Shown here: positions 10,430 through 21,822 of the stretch, one piece after another
How the letters are laid out: each line of letters begins with the position of its first letter
How positions within the stretch are numbered: the stretch's first letter is position 1
DNA from: Channallabes apus
Lineage: Eukaryota > Chordata > Actinopteri > Siluriformes > Clariidae
Direction of reading: 5' to 3'
DNA length: 64,000 bases
NCBI GenBank assembly: GCA_030522415.1
Contig: CM060130.1
Span: 22,590,465 to 22,654,464, forward strand
Position numbers and translations under genes: made by a program
Notes under the pieces: model-generated
Told to the model about the DNA's origin: nothing
Databases searched by the model: none
The model's input: only the letters and a program-made list of their open reading frames with translations

Positions 10430-11030
10430 CAAATTCACATACATACATACATACATTTTTTTTTCAAACAAACAAACAAACAAACATATATCAATCTTAT
10501 TCTTTACTTACATCATCATTCTTGTTTTTAAATCAATCAAATTCTTTACATTCATCATCATTCTTACATTTAAATATCATCTGTTTGAAAAGGAGTAGGT
10601 TGATGTGTAAACCCTTTCATACATTTCATCCCTTACATATTATACTTTACAATTGTACAATAAGACTAATCCAGACATAATCCCAAAAAACTAATTTGAC
10701 AAGACAAGTAACCCATCTTTCAACAAAATCAAACAGAAAAGCAAAAGAATAGTCAAAGCAAAAATAGCTCATCTTTTTTCCTCTGTATACCCATTTAAGA
10801 TTAGTTTTTTTTTTATTTCATTTTAAACTGATTTATATTTTTACTTACTTTTATTTCTTCTTTTAAACTGTTCCATAACTTGACCCCCCCTATTGTGATA
10901 CCCATACTTTTTAAAGTTGATCTAACACTATGCCTCTTCAAATTTAGTCTCCCTTTCAAGTTATATCCCCCACCTCTCTCTGTAAACAATTTCTGAAAAA
11001 AATTTTTTATGTCACTTCAGAGAACAAATC
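10430..11030 (-). mobile_element. LINE 3' fragment, minus strand
   Basis: Read on the minus strand it encodes a degraded polymerase C-terminal motif (KGRLNLKRHSVRSTL then GVKLWNSLKEEIK), the common ending of L2/CR1-like LINE proteins. An A/T-rich tail follows, with (TG/TA)-type short iterations at 10438-10485. Several stops and frame changes show it is dead. Confidence 0.5.
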
Positions 11031-11452
11031 CATGACAAACTCTCAGTGTCTGAATTGTGTTGTGTGTTTTAATCACGGCTGACTGATGGTCATGAAAGTA
11101 TAAGTCAGATAACAAACATTGTCTTTAAAAATATATATATAAATGTCTGGGACAGTTGACTTTCATGCATAAGTATATTAATATAGTGTTATTGTGTGAA
11201 AGCACAATATATTACAGCCAAATGAATAAATAAACAAATAAACATATTCAAACACTTGATTCTCCTGTAGAGGGGAGGATGTTTATCTCTCATTTAACGA
11301 TCAGGTTACTGTATAGTGTTAGTAATATGTCACACACACACACACACACAGTGATGTGAACAGAGAAACACTTCATGTGTATTTAACACTTTATTTACAT
11401 ACAGTATGGAGTCGGGTATAAAACCTTCACACTGATTTATTCTCTTTCACAG
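11031..11452. other. Intron sequence with a (CA)n run
   Basis: A (CA)n microsatellite lies at about 11333-11350. No coding potential is seen up to the acceptor before the next exon. Confidence 0.4.
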
Positions 11453-11513
11453 AGAGACAGAAAATGGACAGAAGATGAGAGAATGAAAATGAAGATCTCG
11501 GCTCTACAGACTG
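11453..11513 (+). CDS. Candidate GIMAP exon (alternative first coding exon)
   Basis: A CTCTTTCACAG acceptor precedes it and a CTG|GTGAGT donor follows. The frame that continues into the next exon reads RDRKWTEDERMKMKISALQT and ends in phase 1, matching the phase-1 acceptor at 14344. In-frame ATGs within it could start translation. From the first AG, the exon at 7732 would join out of this frame; only the third AG would connect them. It is therefore likely an alternative leader exon. Confidence 0.4.
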
Positions 11514-12131
11514 GTGAGTGTGGAAGGAGCTACAAAAGTAAACACACCTGATCATGTGTTGTACAGTAAAGTGTTCAATAGTGAGATCTCCAGTAAACAT
11601 CTGAAACTCACAACTTTATTTCCACACTCTCTATTATTATATTCTCTATTATAAACATTATTTAAATATTATAGAGAAAGCACACAGAAAGTGTTTATGG
11701 AGGAGTAAAAACTTAGTGATATTCACTATACACACTTAACTTTTAATATCTGTAACTATGAATTAATCTAAGTCACACGTTTTAAACTCAAGGCGCTGAG
11801 TCCAAACACACCTTAAATGGGATTCAGTGATTGATGCCGAATCCTGAAACACATCTGAAACACATCACCCAGTGTACAGAGCAATAAATACAGTCTGCTG
11901 GGGAAAAGAAAAGATGAGAGAGAGACAGGAGACTAAGTACATGTCAGTTCCTAACAGAGACAGTCCTGTGTGAGTTCTCCATCAATCTCCTAATGTTAGA
12001 TAGTTTTGGGGGGAAAAAATCTAGAAAAACAACAACAACAAAAACAGCATCAGTATACAGTAACTAATGTTATCACTCGATATTTCAAACAGTTGTTTAA
12101 TTTGTTCTTCTTTTTTAAGACTCGATCCTAC
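11514..12131. other. GIMAP intron; nothing recognised
   Basis: AT-rich sequence without coding or element signatures. Confidence 0.4.
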
Positions 12132-12782
12132 TTTCAATGCCTAGTTTCGCCAAAATGAAACACTTCCTCACCCCCAAAACTCTAGAAATGGCGGTTCATG
12201 CATTCATTATGGCTTGTCTGGGCTACTGCAATTCATTATATTGCGGTATCTCCAAATCTCAAATTGCCCGCTTACAGCTTGTCCAAAATGCAGCAGCAAG
12301 ATTCCTTCGTAAAAGTCGTAAACATGATCACATCACTCCGATTCTGAAAGCTCTACACTGGCTGCCAGTCTCTCGAGAATAAATTTTAAAATCCTCCTGT
12401 TTGTTTATAAATCATTACACAACCTAGCACCAGTTTACCTCTCCGATCTTCTTCACCCTTATTCTCCTTCCAGAACACTAAGATCTTGTGATCAGGCTTT
12501 ATTAGTAGTCCCACGCGTGAGGCTCAAGCGCAGAGGGGCACGGGCGTTTGCGGTAGCAGGACCTCAACTTTGGAATACTTTGCCTTTAGAGATCAGACTG
12601 GCACCTTCTCTATCCGCTTTTAAGTCCTTGCTCAAAACTTATTTGTTTTCATTAGCATTTTAATTCCGCTAGGTGTGCTATTCGTGTTTTATTGTGTGTT
12701 TTATGAGTATGTTTTATGTGAAGCACTTTGGTCGGCCTGATGGCTGTTGTAAATGTGCTATACAAATAAATTGAACTTGAAC
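12132..12782 (+). mobile_element. L2-like LINE 3' fragment
   Basis: It encodes the C-terminal part of an L2-type polymerase protein: VHAFIMACLGYCNSLYCG, LQLVQNAAARFLRKSRKHDH, ITPILKALHWLPV, and after a one-base frameshift near 12378 ILLFVYKSLHNLAP and RAFAVAGPQLWNTLP. The 3' end is the characteristic GTGCTATACAAATAAATTGA. The same protein tail is found in the longer copy at 46.1-48.3 kb. It is 5'-truncated and dead, and lies in a GIMAP intron in the sense direction. Confidence 0.85.
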
Positions 12783-13124
12783 AATTGAACTAGTTTAACA
12801 GATGTTAATTACCAGAAAAATATATTTAAAAATAAATAGTTGTAGTTGATGGGCTGTTAAATAATGTTAAATAATGATTACATGTACTGGGTGTGATTTG
12901 AGTTTGACATCCTGCTCTAAAGCTGGTATTCTCACCCAGTGGGGCGTGGCTGTTGTACTGTTACATTAGAATATCAGAGTCCCGATGGACACATCATCAG
13001 ATAGAGACAAATGTTTTGCCACTAGCTAGCTAATGTTTGGACACAGTTACAAAATGGAGAACTTTTTGTAATAAAACTATGATGTGTGAGATAAACCTGT
13101 GCTAGTGAACGCTCCAAGACATGT
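12783..13124. other. Intron sequence; possible 5' part of the hAT relic
   Basis: Nothing certain; the later part may already belong to the decayed hAT element that follows. Confidence 0.35.
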
Positions 13125-14056
13125 GCTGTAATGTATTCAGTGACGTTAAATACATTAATTGTGTATTTATAGGGGCAGGCAGTGTGTTGAATGTTCTGAA
13201 ATCATGTCAAATGAAGCTAAAAAAAAACATCAAAGCTCAGAGACACTTAAACACAAAGCACCCAAGATGTGTTGGGAAGCCAAAAGAATATTTTCTAATG
13301 AAAAGGGTCGTGTTTCTGGTACAACAGAAGGTCATCACAATATTAACAGTGCAGTCAGAAGCGTTGTTGAAAGATAGTTATTTGGTTTCTGCTCATATAG
13401 ATGGAGCTTGTTTTGTATAACGGTTAAGATTTGTGTAAGGAGTTAATGGGGAACCGACTGCAAACACAATTCAGTCCATACCACTGTCTACTGACACCAT
13501 GAGCAGAAGAATTGTTCTCATTACTGATGACATTGAATGTCAACTTGTGGAAAGAATAAAGACACGTCTATAATTTACCATACAGGGGGACAAGTTCACT
13601 AACGTTAGCAATGCTGCTTTATTGTTAGTTTTTATTAGATTCCACAAGGACAGTAATTTGCATGAAGATTTGTTTTTTTGCAAAGAGCTTTACACAAGAA
13701 CAGTGGCTTCCAGATAATGTTATGAGTTAAGTTGATGATTTCGTCACTAAAAAATAACTTTCTTGGAAATAGTGTAATGGTGTTTGCACAGACAATGGTA
13801 AGTTGATGACAGGGACACATTGTGGTGATGTAAAACAGATCCAAGATAGAACCCCTGACACCAAGTGGACACACTGTTTCTTACTGTACATAGGGAAAGT
13901 CTAGCCATAAAGCAGACGTCACCAGAACTGCATGAAGTCATGAACGTGTCTTTGGAAATGGTGAACTATATCTATAAAAATGCACTGAACACAAGGTGTT
14001 GTGCAGCTCTGTGTGAAAGAATAGATGCAGATCATCTGCAGTTCTTGTACCACTGA
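13125..14056 (+). pseudogene. Decayed hAT transposase (ZBED5-like)
   Basis: Fragments in several frames line up in order with hAT/ZBED5-type proteins: a BED-type zinc-finger piece (QCVECSEIMSNEA ... LKHKAPK), then IPLSTDTMSRRIVLITDDIE followed by QLVERIK, then FIRFHKDSNLHEDLFFCKEL, CTDNGKLMTGTHCGDV with DTKWTHC, and VNYIYKNALNTRCCAALCE. Stops and frame changes separate the pieces, so no protein can be made. It lies in the intron before the coiled-coil exon of the GIMAP gene. Terminal inverted repeats and a target duplication were not identified. A ZBED5-like retro- or DNA-copy are both possible; the assignment rests on remembered family motifs. Confidence 0.65.
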
Positions 14057-14343
14057 AATATAATGGCTTTCAAAAGGACGTGTGAAGGTTTCAATATTTA
14101 GCCAGTTTTAAACTGACCTACATTTAGGTATATAACATGTGATGATATTATAATAAGTAAGAGTGTGAAGTACCTCCCTGGTTTTACTATAATAAAATCA
14201 ATCAGTCAATGTTTCTAATTAATTAAATTGCTCATAATTCCAAATTTTAATTTTGGCTTTAATCATAACAAGCTGTACTTCTGTACCTGATGACTGATTA
14301 TGATCACATTAAACATTCAGTTCACTCTCCTGCTTAAAAAAAG

Positions 14344-14526
14344 AGCTTGAAGAGACAGAGAGACGTCTAACCGAGAGAGAGACACAGCTAATGGAGAGAG
14401 ACAAACAGCTTCAGGAGAAAGACAGACTTCTAGAGGAGAAAACAAAGCAGCTGCAGGAACAGACAGATCCAGAATCATCAGCCGCCATCAGGAGAAGAAA
14501 CAGCAAGGAAGCGTTACATCCAACTA
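14344..14526 (+). CDS. GIMAP exon: charged coiled-coil segment
   Basis: The exon follows an A-rich acceptor (CTTAAAAAAAG) and ends at A|GTGAGT. It is phase 1 at both ends (183 bases). It encodes ELEETERRLTERETQLMERD followed by KQLQEKDRLLEEKTKQLQEQ, strongly heptad-like. It then has a hinge ending in SSAAIRRRNSKEALHPT, whose IRRRNS motif recurs in the next exon. It most likely forms an N-terminal coiled coil preceding the GTPase domain, which could serve self-association; that role is inference. Confidence 0.7.
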
Positions 14527-14745
14527 GTGAGTACTTTGTTACAGTAAGCAGTTAAAAGCTTTTCAAAACATACCTGAAATATTAATCTACACCTAATAAA
14601 TCATATGTAAGAACATGAAATATACTGTAATGATACTTAATGCTGCAACTCTTCAGCTACTGTAAGGACGTGTAATTTAAACAGTGAAAGTGATTAATTA
14701 CAGAAGAATGTCTCTCTCATTCTGACTGGTTCTGATGTTTCCTAG

Positions 14746-14817
14746 TGAGTGGAGAGACTCAGGACTCAGCAGCACCAATCAGGAGAAGAAACAGTATGGA
14801 TGGACATCGTCCTGATT
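14746..14817 (+). CDS. GIMAP 72-bp linker exon, copy 1
   Basis: TTTCCTAG acceptor and T|GTAAGT donor; exactly 24 codons, phase 1 to phase 1. It encodes SGETQDSAAPIRRRNSMDGH plus RPD. It is a close duplicate of the exon at 17003, including the preceding intron end, so inclusion or skipping of either keeps the frame. Confidence 0.7.
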
Positions 14818-15576
14818 GTAAGTGATTAATGTTAGTTGTTCAGTGTGTAACTCAACTCTAGTTTAGGGGTAAAAGAGACGACTATAAAGAGACACAGCAG
14901 GCAAATGTAGACATTTACATTTATAATTAGATTACAGTAAAAAGATCAATATTCTGTAAAACTGGCATAAAATATTATTATTCACAAATAAACACGTCTA
15001 ATAGATAAGAGAGAAATATCTGTAAATATCCAGGGATCCTGAACAGAGTAACAGAATAGGATTCCCCCTTTTTGTTTGTGTGAAATAGAATTGTAGCTGT
15101 TAATGGAGAAAGATCACTAGTGGGAGGGACTTAGAAATGAGCAAATTAGGACAAAGTGGGTAAAATAATTATTCATCAGCTAGGAATATACATGAACAAT
15201 TGCTTTATTTCCACCTAAACACATATATTACTGTTAAAACAAAGCCAGACCTAACCTTCCTGGAGACTCCTGACTGTTTTGTGAGGTTTATGAACTACCC
15301 AGCTAGGATAGCATGTGAGAGAGACGTGCACTGAAACTTAACTGTTACTGCTGACATTAAACTGGAAAATACTGGTTTACTAGACTGCTGTTCCTAAAAT
15401 TCACTCTCATGGAGTTAATTACACTTCAACTTTCTTTCTTTCCATAATACAGCAGCTATTCATATTTTGAGAGTATTTGTATATATACTTAAGCTACAGT
15501 ATCAGTTTTAGTACTGATATTATTTGGCTTTTTTTATCTGAGTGGGGAGGGTTTCAGCATTATCTGACAACCTAGG
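14818..15576. other. GIMAP intron; nothing recognised
   Basis: AT-rich, no element ends recognised before the solo LTR. Confidence 0.4.
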
Positions 15577-15948
15577 TGTCATGATCTGTACATGCGTTTG
15601 CGTGGCATGAATGCAGGAGGCAAGCTGGCGGTTCACTAATAGCGTTTATTCAAGTAACACTTACAAAACAAAACATAAGCTCTTCGTGGGAGCTCCTAGT
15701 AATCTTGAATACCCTTTTGAACTTAAATAAACAAACACCAACACAAAACCTAAACGACAACTAATGCTAGACGACAAAACTCAACTAAACCAGGCTATAT
15801 ATACTAATCATAATCATCCTCGGTTCAGGTGAACTACTACGTCACCTGACTGAGGTGCATCCTGGGAACTGAAGTCCAAACTGAAACAATACAAAACCAA
15901 ACATAAAGCAATGGACGCTTTGGCACCCTCTAGGGGTTAACCCTTACA
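15577..15948 (-). mobile_element. Solo LTR, minus strand, with 5-bp TSD CTAGG
   Basis: On the minus strand the 372-bp unit starts TGTAAGGGTTAACCCCTAGA and ends ATCATGACA. CTAGG is present on both sides (15572-15576 and 15949-15953). It contains an ATATATAG promoter-like box and the CTTCAGTTCCCAG motif shared with the relics at 8473 and 9857. No internal sequence remains, so it arose by LTR-LTR recombination. Confidence 0.85.
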
Positions 15949-16065
15949 CTAGGCACTATTAAATTTTATTTGGAAACCCACAGTGCAATGGTTAGATCGA
16001 GCGCAGCTCAGGCAGTGTAAGTACAAATTATGAGAGCATGAGAAAGAGCGAAAAAATTAATTAAA

Positions 16066-16925
16066 ATCATTCAAGATTCAAGAATTTTGTCACATACAAC
16101 AGTAGTGAAATATGACTAAGACGACTCCGATAAAAATTATATACAATATTATATAAATATAAACACAAATTATACTGAATTATGTTGTCATCTGTAATAC
16201 ATGATAAAGTGACTGTGTTAAAGTGACTGTGTGCTGAATTTGTCGGTCATTGGTGAGGTTGTGTGTTTATTGCCCTTATAGCCTGATGGAAAAAGCTGCT
16301 GTTCAGTCTTCCAGTTTGTGCCCTGAGTGGCCGGAGTCTCTTGGCAGCCACTGAAACAGATTGTGATTTGGGTGGTGAATGTCGTTTATAATGCGCTGTC
16401 CCCTGGACCTGCACCGTCTGATGTAAATGTCCTGTACTGTAGATCTGGCAATTCAGTCCTAGTGATGCACTCAGCACACACCATACGGTAATATTCCCCG
16501 AGACAACAGATTGGATGTTTGAGGTGGTGAAGGTTTTGCATAGACCCCCGGAGGTCCTGAACTGAACTAGTACAAGCGCTGTCTAGCCTTCTTCACCAGT
16601 GAAGTAATATGAGGTGTCCTGCACAAGTCCTCAGAGATATGGACTCCCATATATTTGTAGCTGATCATCCTCACCACCAGAGTCCTGTTGATCTTGAGCG
16701 TTGTATACTGAAAGTCTTTCTTTCCCCTCATGAAGTCCACCACCATCTCCTAGGTCTTTAAGATATTTAAGTCCAAGTTATTGATGTTAAACCAAGAAGA
16801 TAGTGCTGCTGTCTCCTCCAGATGTCTTTTAATTTTTCTGGATCAGACCAACCACCACTCTGTCATCTGCGGATTTCACAATGGAGTTGAAGCTGTGTCC
16901 AGCATATCAGTCGTGGGTGTAATGT
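16066..16925 (-). mobile_element. LINE 3' fragment, minus strand (same family as 1095)
   Basis: Minus-strand reading gives MVVDFMRGKKDFQYTTLKIN, then VRMISYKYMGVHISEDL, VKKARQRLY and, near the end, RLRPLRAQTGRLNSSFFHQA. These are the same polymerase tail motifs as in the 1095-2020 copy. A 3' tail (TTGTATGTGACAAAATTCTT) follows at low coordinates. Frameshifts and stops are present. It lies in the GIMAP intron in antisense. Confidence 0.8.
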
Positions 16926-17002
16926 ATGAAATGAATGAATGAACTTAATGAAATATACTGTAGTGATGCTTTCTCATTGTGACTGCTTCTGACGTTTCCT
17001 AG

Positions 17003-17074
17003 TGAGTGGAGAGACTCAGGACTCAGCAAAACCAATCAGAATCAGCAGATGTATGGATGGAGATCGTCCAATAT
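17003..17074 (+). CDS. GIMAP 72-bp linker exon, copy 2
   Basis: TTTCCTAG acceptor and T|GTATGT donor. It encodes SGETQDSAKPIRISRCMDGD plus RPI, 24 codons, phase 1 at both ends. It is a duplicate of the exon at 14746 and shares its upstream intron sequence (GACTG-TTCTGA-GTTTCCTAG). Confidence 0.7.
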
Positions 17075-17550
17075 GTATGTGATTAACATTTCTTGTTGTC
17101 TGCTCAGTATGTCACTCAACACTAGTTTAGGGGTAAAAGAGTGTAAATACAAATTATGTGAGCATGAGTAAGAGCGGAAAAATTTTATATTTTAAAAGTG
17201 GGATCCCAGACTGCGCAAAAATCATGACACTGTCGCTATAGAATTCATTTGTTAATAGTATTATGGCATCATATTCGCCAGATCGGACAAGTACTTTTAA
17301 AATAAACTTGCTCTGAGCCATTTTGTGGTTGTCCTAGACAATTTAACTGTTAATATTTAACCATGTTGGAGGCACTTGTTGCCGGGCGTTATGTCACGCA
17401 GTTAGTGAGCTTATAGAAAGATGATTAAAATTAATTTAATTACTTAAATGATGAACAATTAGTCCACCACTATACACCAGAGAACAACATCATCACCACA
17501 ATGCAGTAAGTAAGTGATTCTGTATTAAATTACTTATTCTTAATTTTCAG
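17075..17550. other. Last GIMAP intron
   Basis: A 476-base intron ending in TTAATTTTCAG. Nothing else recognised. Confidence 0.6.
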
Positions 17551-18812
17551 TGGGTGGAGAATCGTCTAGTCCACATTCTCTAGTGCCGGTTCCTGTAGCA
17601 GAACTGAGGCTGGTGCTGCTGGGGAGGACGGGGTCTGGGAAGAGTGCAGCAGGAAACACCATCCTGAGCAGAGAGGAGAGGAACCAGGCTGCTACATCTA
17701 CAGCTACATCTACATCCACCCAGCAGAGTGAGAGCACACAGGGGGAGGTGGCTGGGAGGAAGGTGACTGTCGTGGACACTCCTGACTGGTTCTCTCCTGG
17801 ACTCTCTCTGGAGAAGGTGAGACAGGATGTGGGACTCTGTGTCCATCTATCTGCTCCAGGACCCCACGCCTTCCTCCTGGTCATACCTGTAAAGCAGCCT
17901 ACAGGAGAGGAGAGAGGGATGCTGGAGAAAATGGAGGAGATTTTTGGAGAGAGATGTTGGAGAAACACCATGATCATATTCAGTGTTACTGATGATCTTC
18001 AGAAGAAGAACTTTGAGGAGTTTATCCAATCAGGAGACCATGAGGTCCAGAGACTAGTGGAGAAATGTGGTAACAGGTTTTACTGTCTAAACATTAATGA
18101 GAGTGGAGATGGTTCTCAGATCTCAGAGCTGCTGGAGAAGATAGAGAAGATGGTGGAAGGAAGCAGAGAGAAATTCTACAGCAGTGAGATCTACCTGGAG
18201 ACAGAATCTCAGATAATATTGTTGGAGGCAAAGATTTTACAGGAAAAAGCTGATAAAAGGATGAAGGAGGAGATGGAAGTAAAGGAACAAATAGAAAAGG
18301 AGATAAAGAACAGCCTGAAAAAAATAGAAGGAGAAATCAAGGAGCATGACATCAGACAACTCGATGTTCGAACAACTGAACTTGAGAGAAAGATGAAAGA
18401 AGAGAGAGATGAAGAGAAAAAGGGAGAACTTGAGAGGGAGCTGAAACAAGAAATAGAGCGAAGGACAGAAATGGAAGAAAAGGTGAAGAAACTAAAAGAA
18501 AAGAGAGAGAGGGAGAGGAGAGAGATGGAGGAGAGGCACCAACAGGAGATGGAGAAGATCAGGGAGGTGTATGAAGGAGAGGTCAGGATGGAGACAGAGA
18601 GAAACCTCATGAGGATCATTCTCCTACTTCAGAGAAACATTTTGGCCTCAAAATTAAAGAAGCAGGAAGAGCTCAGCAAAGAGATGGAGGAGAAGAACAG
18701 CGAGCTGGAGACTCTTAAACAGAAACTTTTTAAGATCACAGAATGTCACGATATGCAGAAAGAAGCATTTCAAATAACTGTGTTGAGCTTTACAGAACCA
18801 AAGACAGAGTAA
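17551..18812 (+). CDS. GIMAP-family GTPase, main exon (AIG1 domain plus coiled coil)
   Basis: The last exon adds about 420 residues. The AIG1 GTPase domain starts with LRLVLLGRTGSGKSAAGN (P-loop at about residues 25-32 of this exon). It continues with VVDTPDW (G3, about 75-80), the GIMAP-specific block around HAFLLVIPVKQPTGEERGML, FSVTDDL at the G4 position (about 144-150) and VEKCGNRFYCLN near G5. A Thr/Ser-rich insertion (ATSTATSTSTQQS) sits in the switch-I region. From about residue 205 the protein is a long, highly charged coiled coil (EMEEKVKKLKEKRERERREM), without an obvious membrane anchor. GIMAPs are nucleotide-binding proteins of lymphocytes that assemble on membranes. Fish have expanded families of them. 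The exon begins in phase 1 and follows the 72-bp linker exons. A second, broken copy lies at 49.2 kb. Confidence 0.88.
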
Positions 18813-19599
18813 TTTTTCATGAATGTGGGGAGGAGAGGATGAGTATTTCTAACACACTGAGACAGACAGGTAGGACAGGGACACTTCACTAAAGGAAATG
18901 TGGTACTGCACTATCACAACTTTTTAACGAGCAAACCATCAGGACATTTCTATTTCTATTCAAACATCAATCCCCTTATCAACTATATCAATTAAACAAA
19001 ACTGCAAACAACATCATCAGCATGGCTGTGACTCCACCACAGACCAATATTCAGTACAATAACATGATATTGTTGTACTGCTTAATTAATGTAGTGCTAA
19101 AGAGGCAAAATGTTTAGTAGTAAATAAAATAATATACTATGAATATTTTCATTAGGACTCTTTAAACACCTGTGTTACTGCAGTACATTATTTCCTAATC
19201 ATGGGAACATGACCAAACATACTGTAGTTCCTGTCTTATATTGCTTTAATGCAACAGTTCTATAAACAAGAAAAGAACACAGTGTAGATCGAGTGACATT
19301 TAGGACACAATATGATGAAGTCTTCTATTTATTTTTGCCCTGCTCGTGTAAATACATCCAGATTTTATAGCATGTCAGCAAGCTGGCTTATCAGATCACA
19401 CTAATTTGAGCTAATTGTTGCTTGTGAACTTAAACAGCGTGGAGTAAACAGTGAAACATTAAATAATAAGTTCTCCAGTAAGCATGTAGTTTAAGATCAA
19501 ACAGGTTATTTTACAAATTTTCTAGCCGTCAGTTATATATCTAACACTAAAATGCTCTAGAGAATATTGTACAGCACAAAAGGTCAAAACACTAAAACC
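18813..19599 (+). other. 3' untranslated region and downstream flank of GIMAP
   Basis: AT-rich sequence after the stop codon. Candidate AATAAA signals include one near 19123. No other gene is seen. Confidence 0.5.
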
Positions 19600-19650
19600 T
19601 GACAGTGGTTGCAGGGAATTGGAAACCTATACAGTGTGTACCCCGCCTAG
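19600..19650 (+). mobile_element. V-SINE fragment, left of the Gypsy insertion
   Basis: TGTGTACCCCGCCTAG is the 3' part of the V-SINE consensus. It continues on the other side of the Gypsy element at 23915, so the retrotransposon inserted into it. Confidence 0.7.
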
Positions 19651-20034
19651 TATCAAGATGGACTAACCTGAGGTGACCAGAAGACATAGCTTTAGCGGTT
19701 AGCCCAATGTAGCGTGGAGGATAAACCCAAACGCGGAAAGAAGCGAGTAGGCAGGATAGCCACGCGATTTAGTCTAAGGACTCTCACAAAAACGGAGTAA
19801 GGGAAAAACACAAATTTAACCCGCGTCCTGTAGATACACACACAATAGCAAAAGACAAACGGAGCCAACATGTGAGTACTCACGGTTTGCTGAAACGACA
19901 ACTGGAGCTGACATGGGCCGAACTCAATGACTGAGCGGTAAGCCATCGTTTGTTTACCTCTTTTATACTTCCTGGTTTTGCGCCCGTCTTACTTCCGGGT
20001 CCTAGTGCCGGGCGCAGATTGAGTGTGTATGACA
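19651..20034 (-). mobile_element. 3' LTR of the minus-strand chromodomain Gypsy
   Basis: A 384-bp LTR nearly identical to 23531-23914, with about five differences seen by eye (about 1.3 percent). On the minus strand it starts TGTCATACACACTC and should end TTGACA; here the end is mutated to TTGATA. The target duplication CCTAG is at 19646-19650. Confidence 0.9.
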
Positions 20035-21822
20035 CCTAGTGTCCCGAGGAGGATACCCTGTGACGGTAGTCCCGAATTAGCTGAGGGTCGAGAATGAACC
20101 GGGCCGGGATCCAAGATCGCTCCTCGGGGCCATAGCCCTCCCAGTCCACCAGGTATTGCGTACCTTTGTGCCCCGAGGGCGCGAGTCAAGGATTCGGCGC
20201 ACGGTGTAGGCAGGACCGCCGTCGATGATCCGGGGAGGAGGAGCTGGGGGGGTGGGTGGAATCATGGGTGAGGTGATGAAGGGCTTGAACTGGGATAGGT
20301 GAAATACTGGGTGAATCGGGAGCGCCGCAGGCAGCTGTAGCCGGTAGGTGACAGGGTTAGTTCTTTGGGTGATGTGGTATGGTCCGATGAATCTGGGGGA
20401 AAGCTTCTTTGACTCGGTGTGGAGGTGGAGGTTCTTTGTGGAAAGCCATACCTTGTCACCTACGTGGTATAGTCGTCCCGGAGGATGTCGGCGGCGATGT
20501 TGGTGGGTGTAGCGGGCATTGGCACGTTGGATGGCCTGGTTGGTCGTTATCCAGAGCCGCCGACATCTGCGGACCAACTGTTGGGCCGACGGTACATCAA
20601 CCTCCGGCTCTGGGTGGTTGAACACGGAGGGTTGGAAACCGTGGCATACCTCAAATGGGCTTAGGTTGGTGGCAGAGGAGATGTGGAGGTTGTGTGATAG
20701 CTCTGCCCAGATGAGGTAGCGTGCCCAGGAGCGCTGGCGGTCCGCTACGAAACATCTCAGGTAGCGCTCCAGTTGTTGGTTGGTCCGCTCCGTCTGACCG
20801 TTAGTCTGTGGGTGGTATCCAGAAGACAGACTGCAGGTGGAGTCGATCAGACGGCAGAAGGCCTTCCAGAACCGGGCTGTGAACTGGGGCCCTCTGTCCG
20901 AGACGATATCCTTGGGGAACCCATGCAGACGGACTACGTGCTCTAAAATCAGCTCTGCTGTTTCCTTTGCTGACGGGAGTCCGGCGAGAGCCACCAGGTG
21001 CACGGTCTTAGAGAACCGATCCACGATCGTGAGGATGGTGTCTTTTCCTTCGGAGGCCGGCAGGCCCCTGATGAAGTCAACGGCAATGTGCGTCCAGGGC
21101 CGTCGAGGGACTGGGAGCGGTTGCAGTTCTCCTGGAGATGGTTGGTTGGTGTTTTTTGCCCTGGCGCACACTGGGCATGCCTGAACGAACTCTTGGACGT
21201 CCTTCGTCATGGACGGCCACCAGAAGTCCCGCTGGAGGAATTGGAGGGATCGTCGGGTGCCTGGATGGCCTGAAATTGGGGAGGAGTGTCCCCAGTGGAG
21301 ACCCTCTGGTCTCATCCCCTCGGGCACGAAGAGTCGTCCAGGTGGCACACCTGCCGGTTCGGTCTCTGTACCTCGTGCCTGGCGCACTCTCGTTTCCAGG
21401 TCCAGTTGCAGGGGGGCGATGATCTTGGAAGAGGGGAGGACAGGCGCGGGGTCCGCCCGGGGGAGATCCACCTCTAGTTGTCGGGAGAGGGCGTCCGCTT
21501 TGGTGTTCTTGGACCCCGGGCGGTATGAGAGATGAAAGTTATAATTCTCGAAGAATAATGCCCACCGCGCCTGTCGTGGGTTTAGCTGTTTGATGGTTCT
21601 GATGGTGATTAGATTTTGGTGGTCCGTCCAGACTATGAATGGCTCACTGACGCCCTGGAGCCAGTGACGCCACTCCTCCAGAGCCCACTTTATGGCCAGC
21701 AGTTCGCGGTCCCCTACAGTTGGTGGGCGAGTAATCTCTTTAGAACCGCCCTGACGTGCTGGGTGTGTTCTTCCATGGTGCGTGAGTAAATTAGAATGTT
21801 GTCCAGGTAAGCGAATGCCCAC
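20035..21822 (-). pseudogene. Gypsy pol, C-terminal half (RNase H, integrase, chromodomain)
   Basis: The frame starts in the middle of the RNase H region ([42 protein letters not shown]). It then has the integrase zinc-binding region (GHPGTRRSLQFLQRDFWWPS, CPVCARAK) and the catalytic core with AVDF, SDRGPQF and NGQTERT (D, D and E). The GPY/F-like region (KLSPRFIGPYHI, HPVFHLSQFKPF) follows. A chromodomain begins ([14 protein letters not shown]) but its remainder is in another frame after a small indel near 20155. The frame ends with TAG just two bases before the LTR. The reverse-transcriptase thumb and first part of RNase H are missing, so the copy cannot be autonomous. Confidence 0.88.

Noticed and set aside
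18209..18619. Minus-strand 136-codon Ser/Phe-rich frame opposite the GIMAP coiled coil
   Set aside because: It is the antisense shadow of the charged coiled-coil coding sequence; the sense frame has clear domains. The one at 49462-49905 is the same.
20409..21535. Several plus-strand frames opposite the Gypsy pol
   Set aside because: GC-rich antisense shadows; all recognised domains are on the minus strand.
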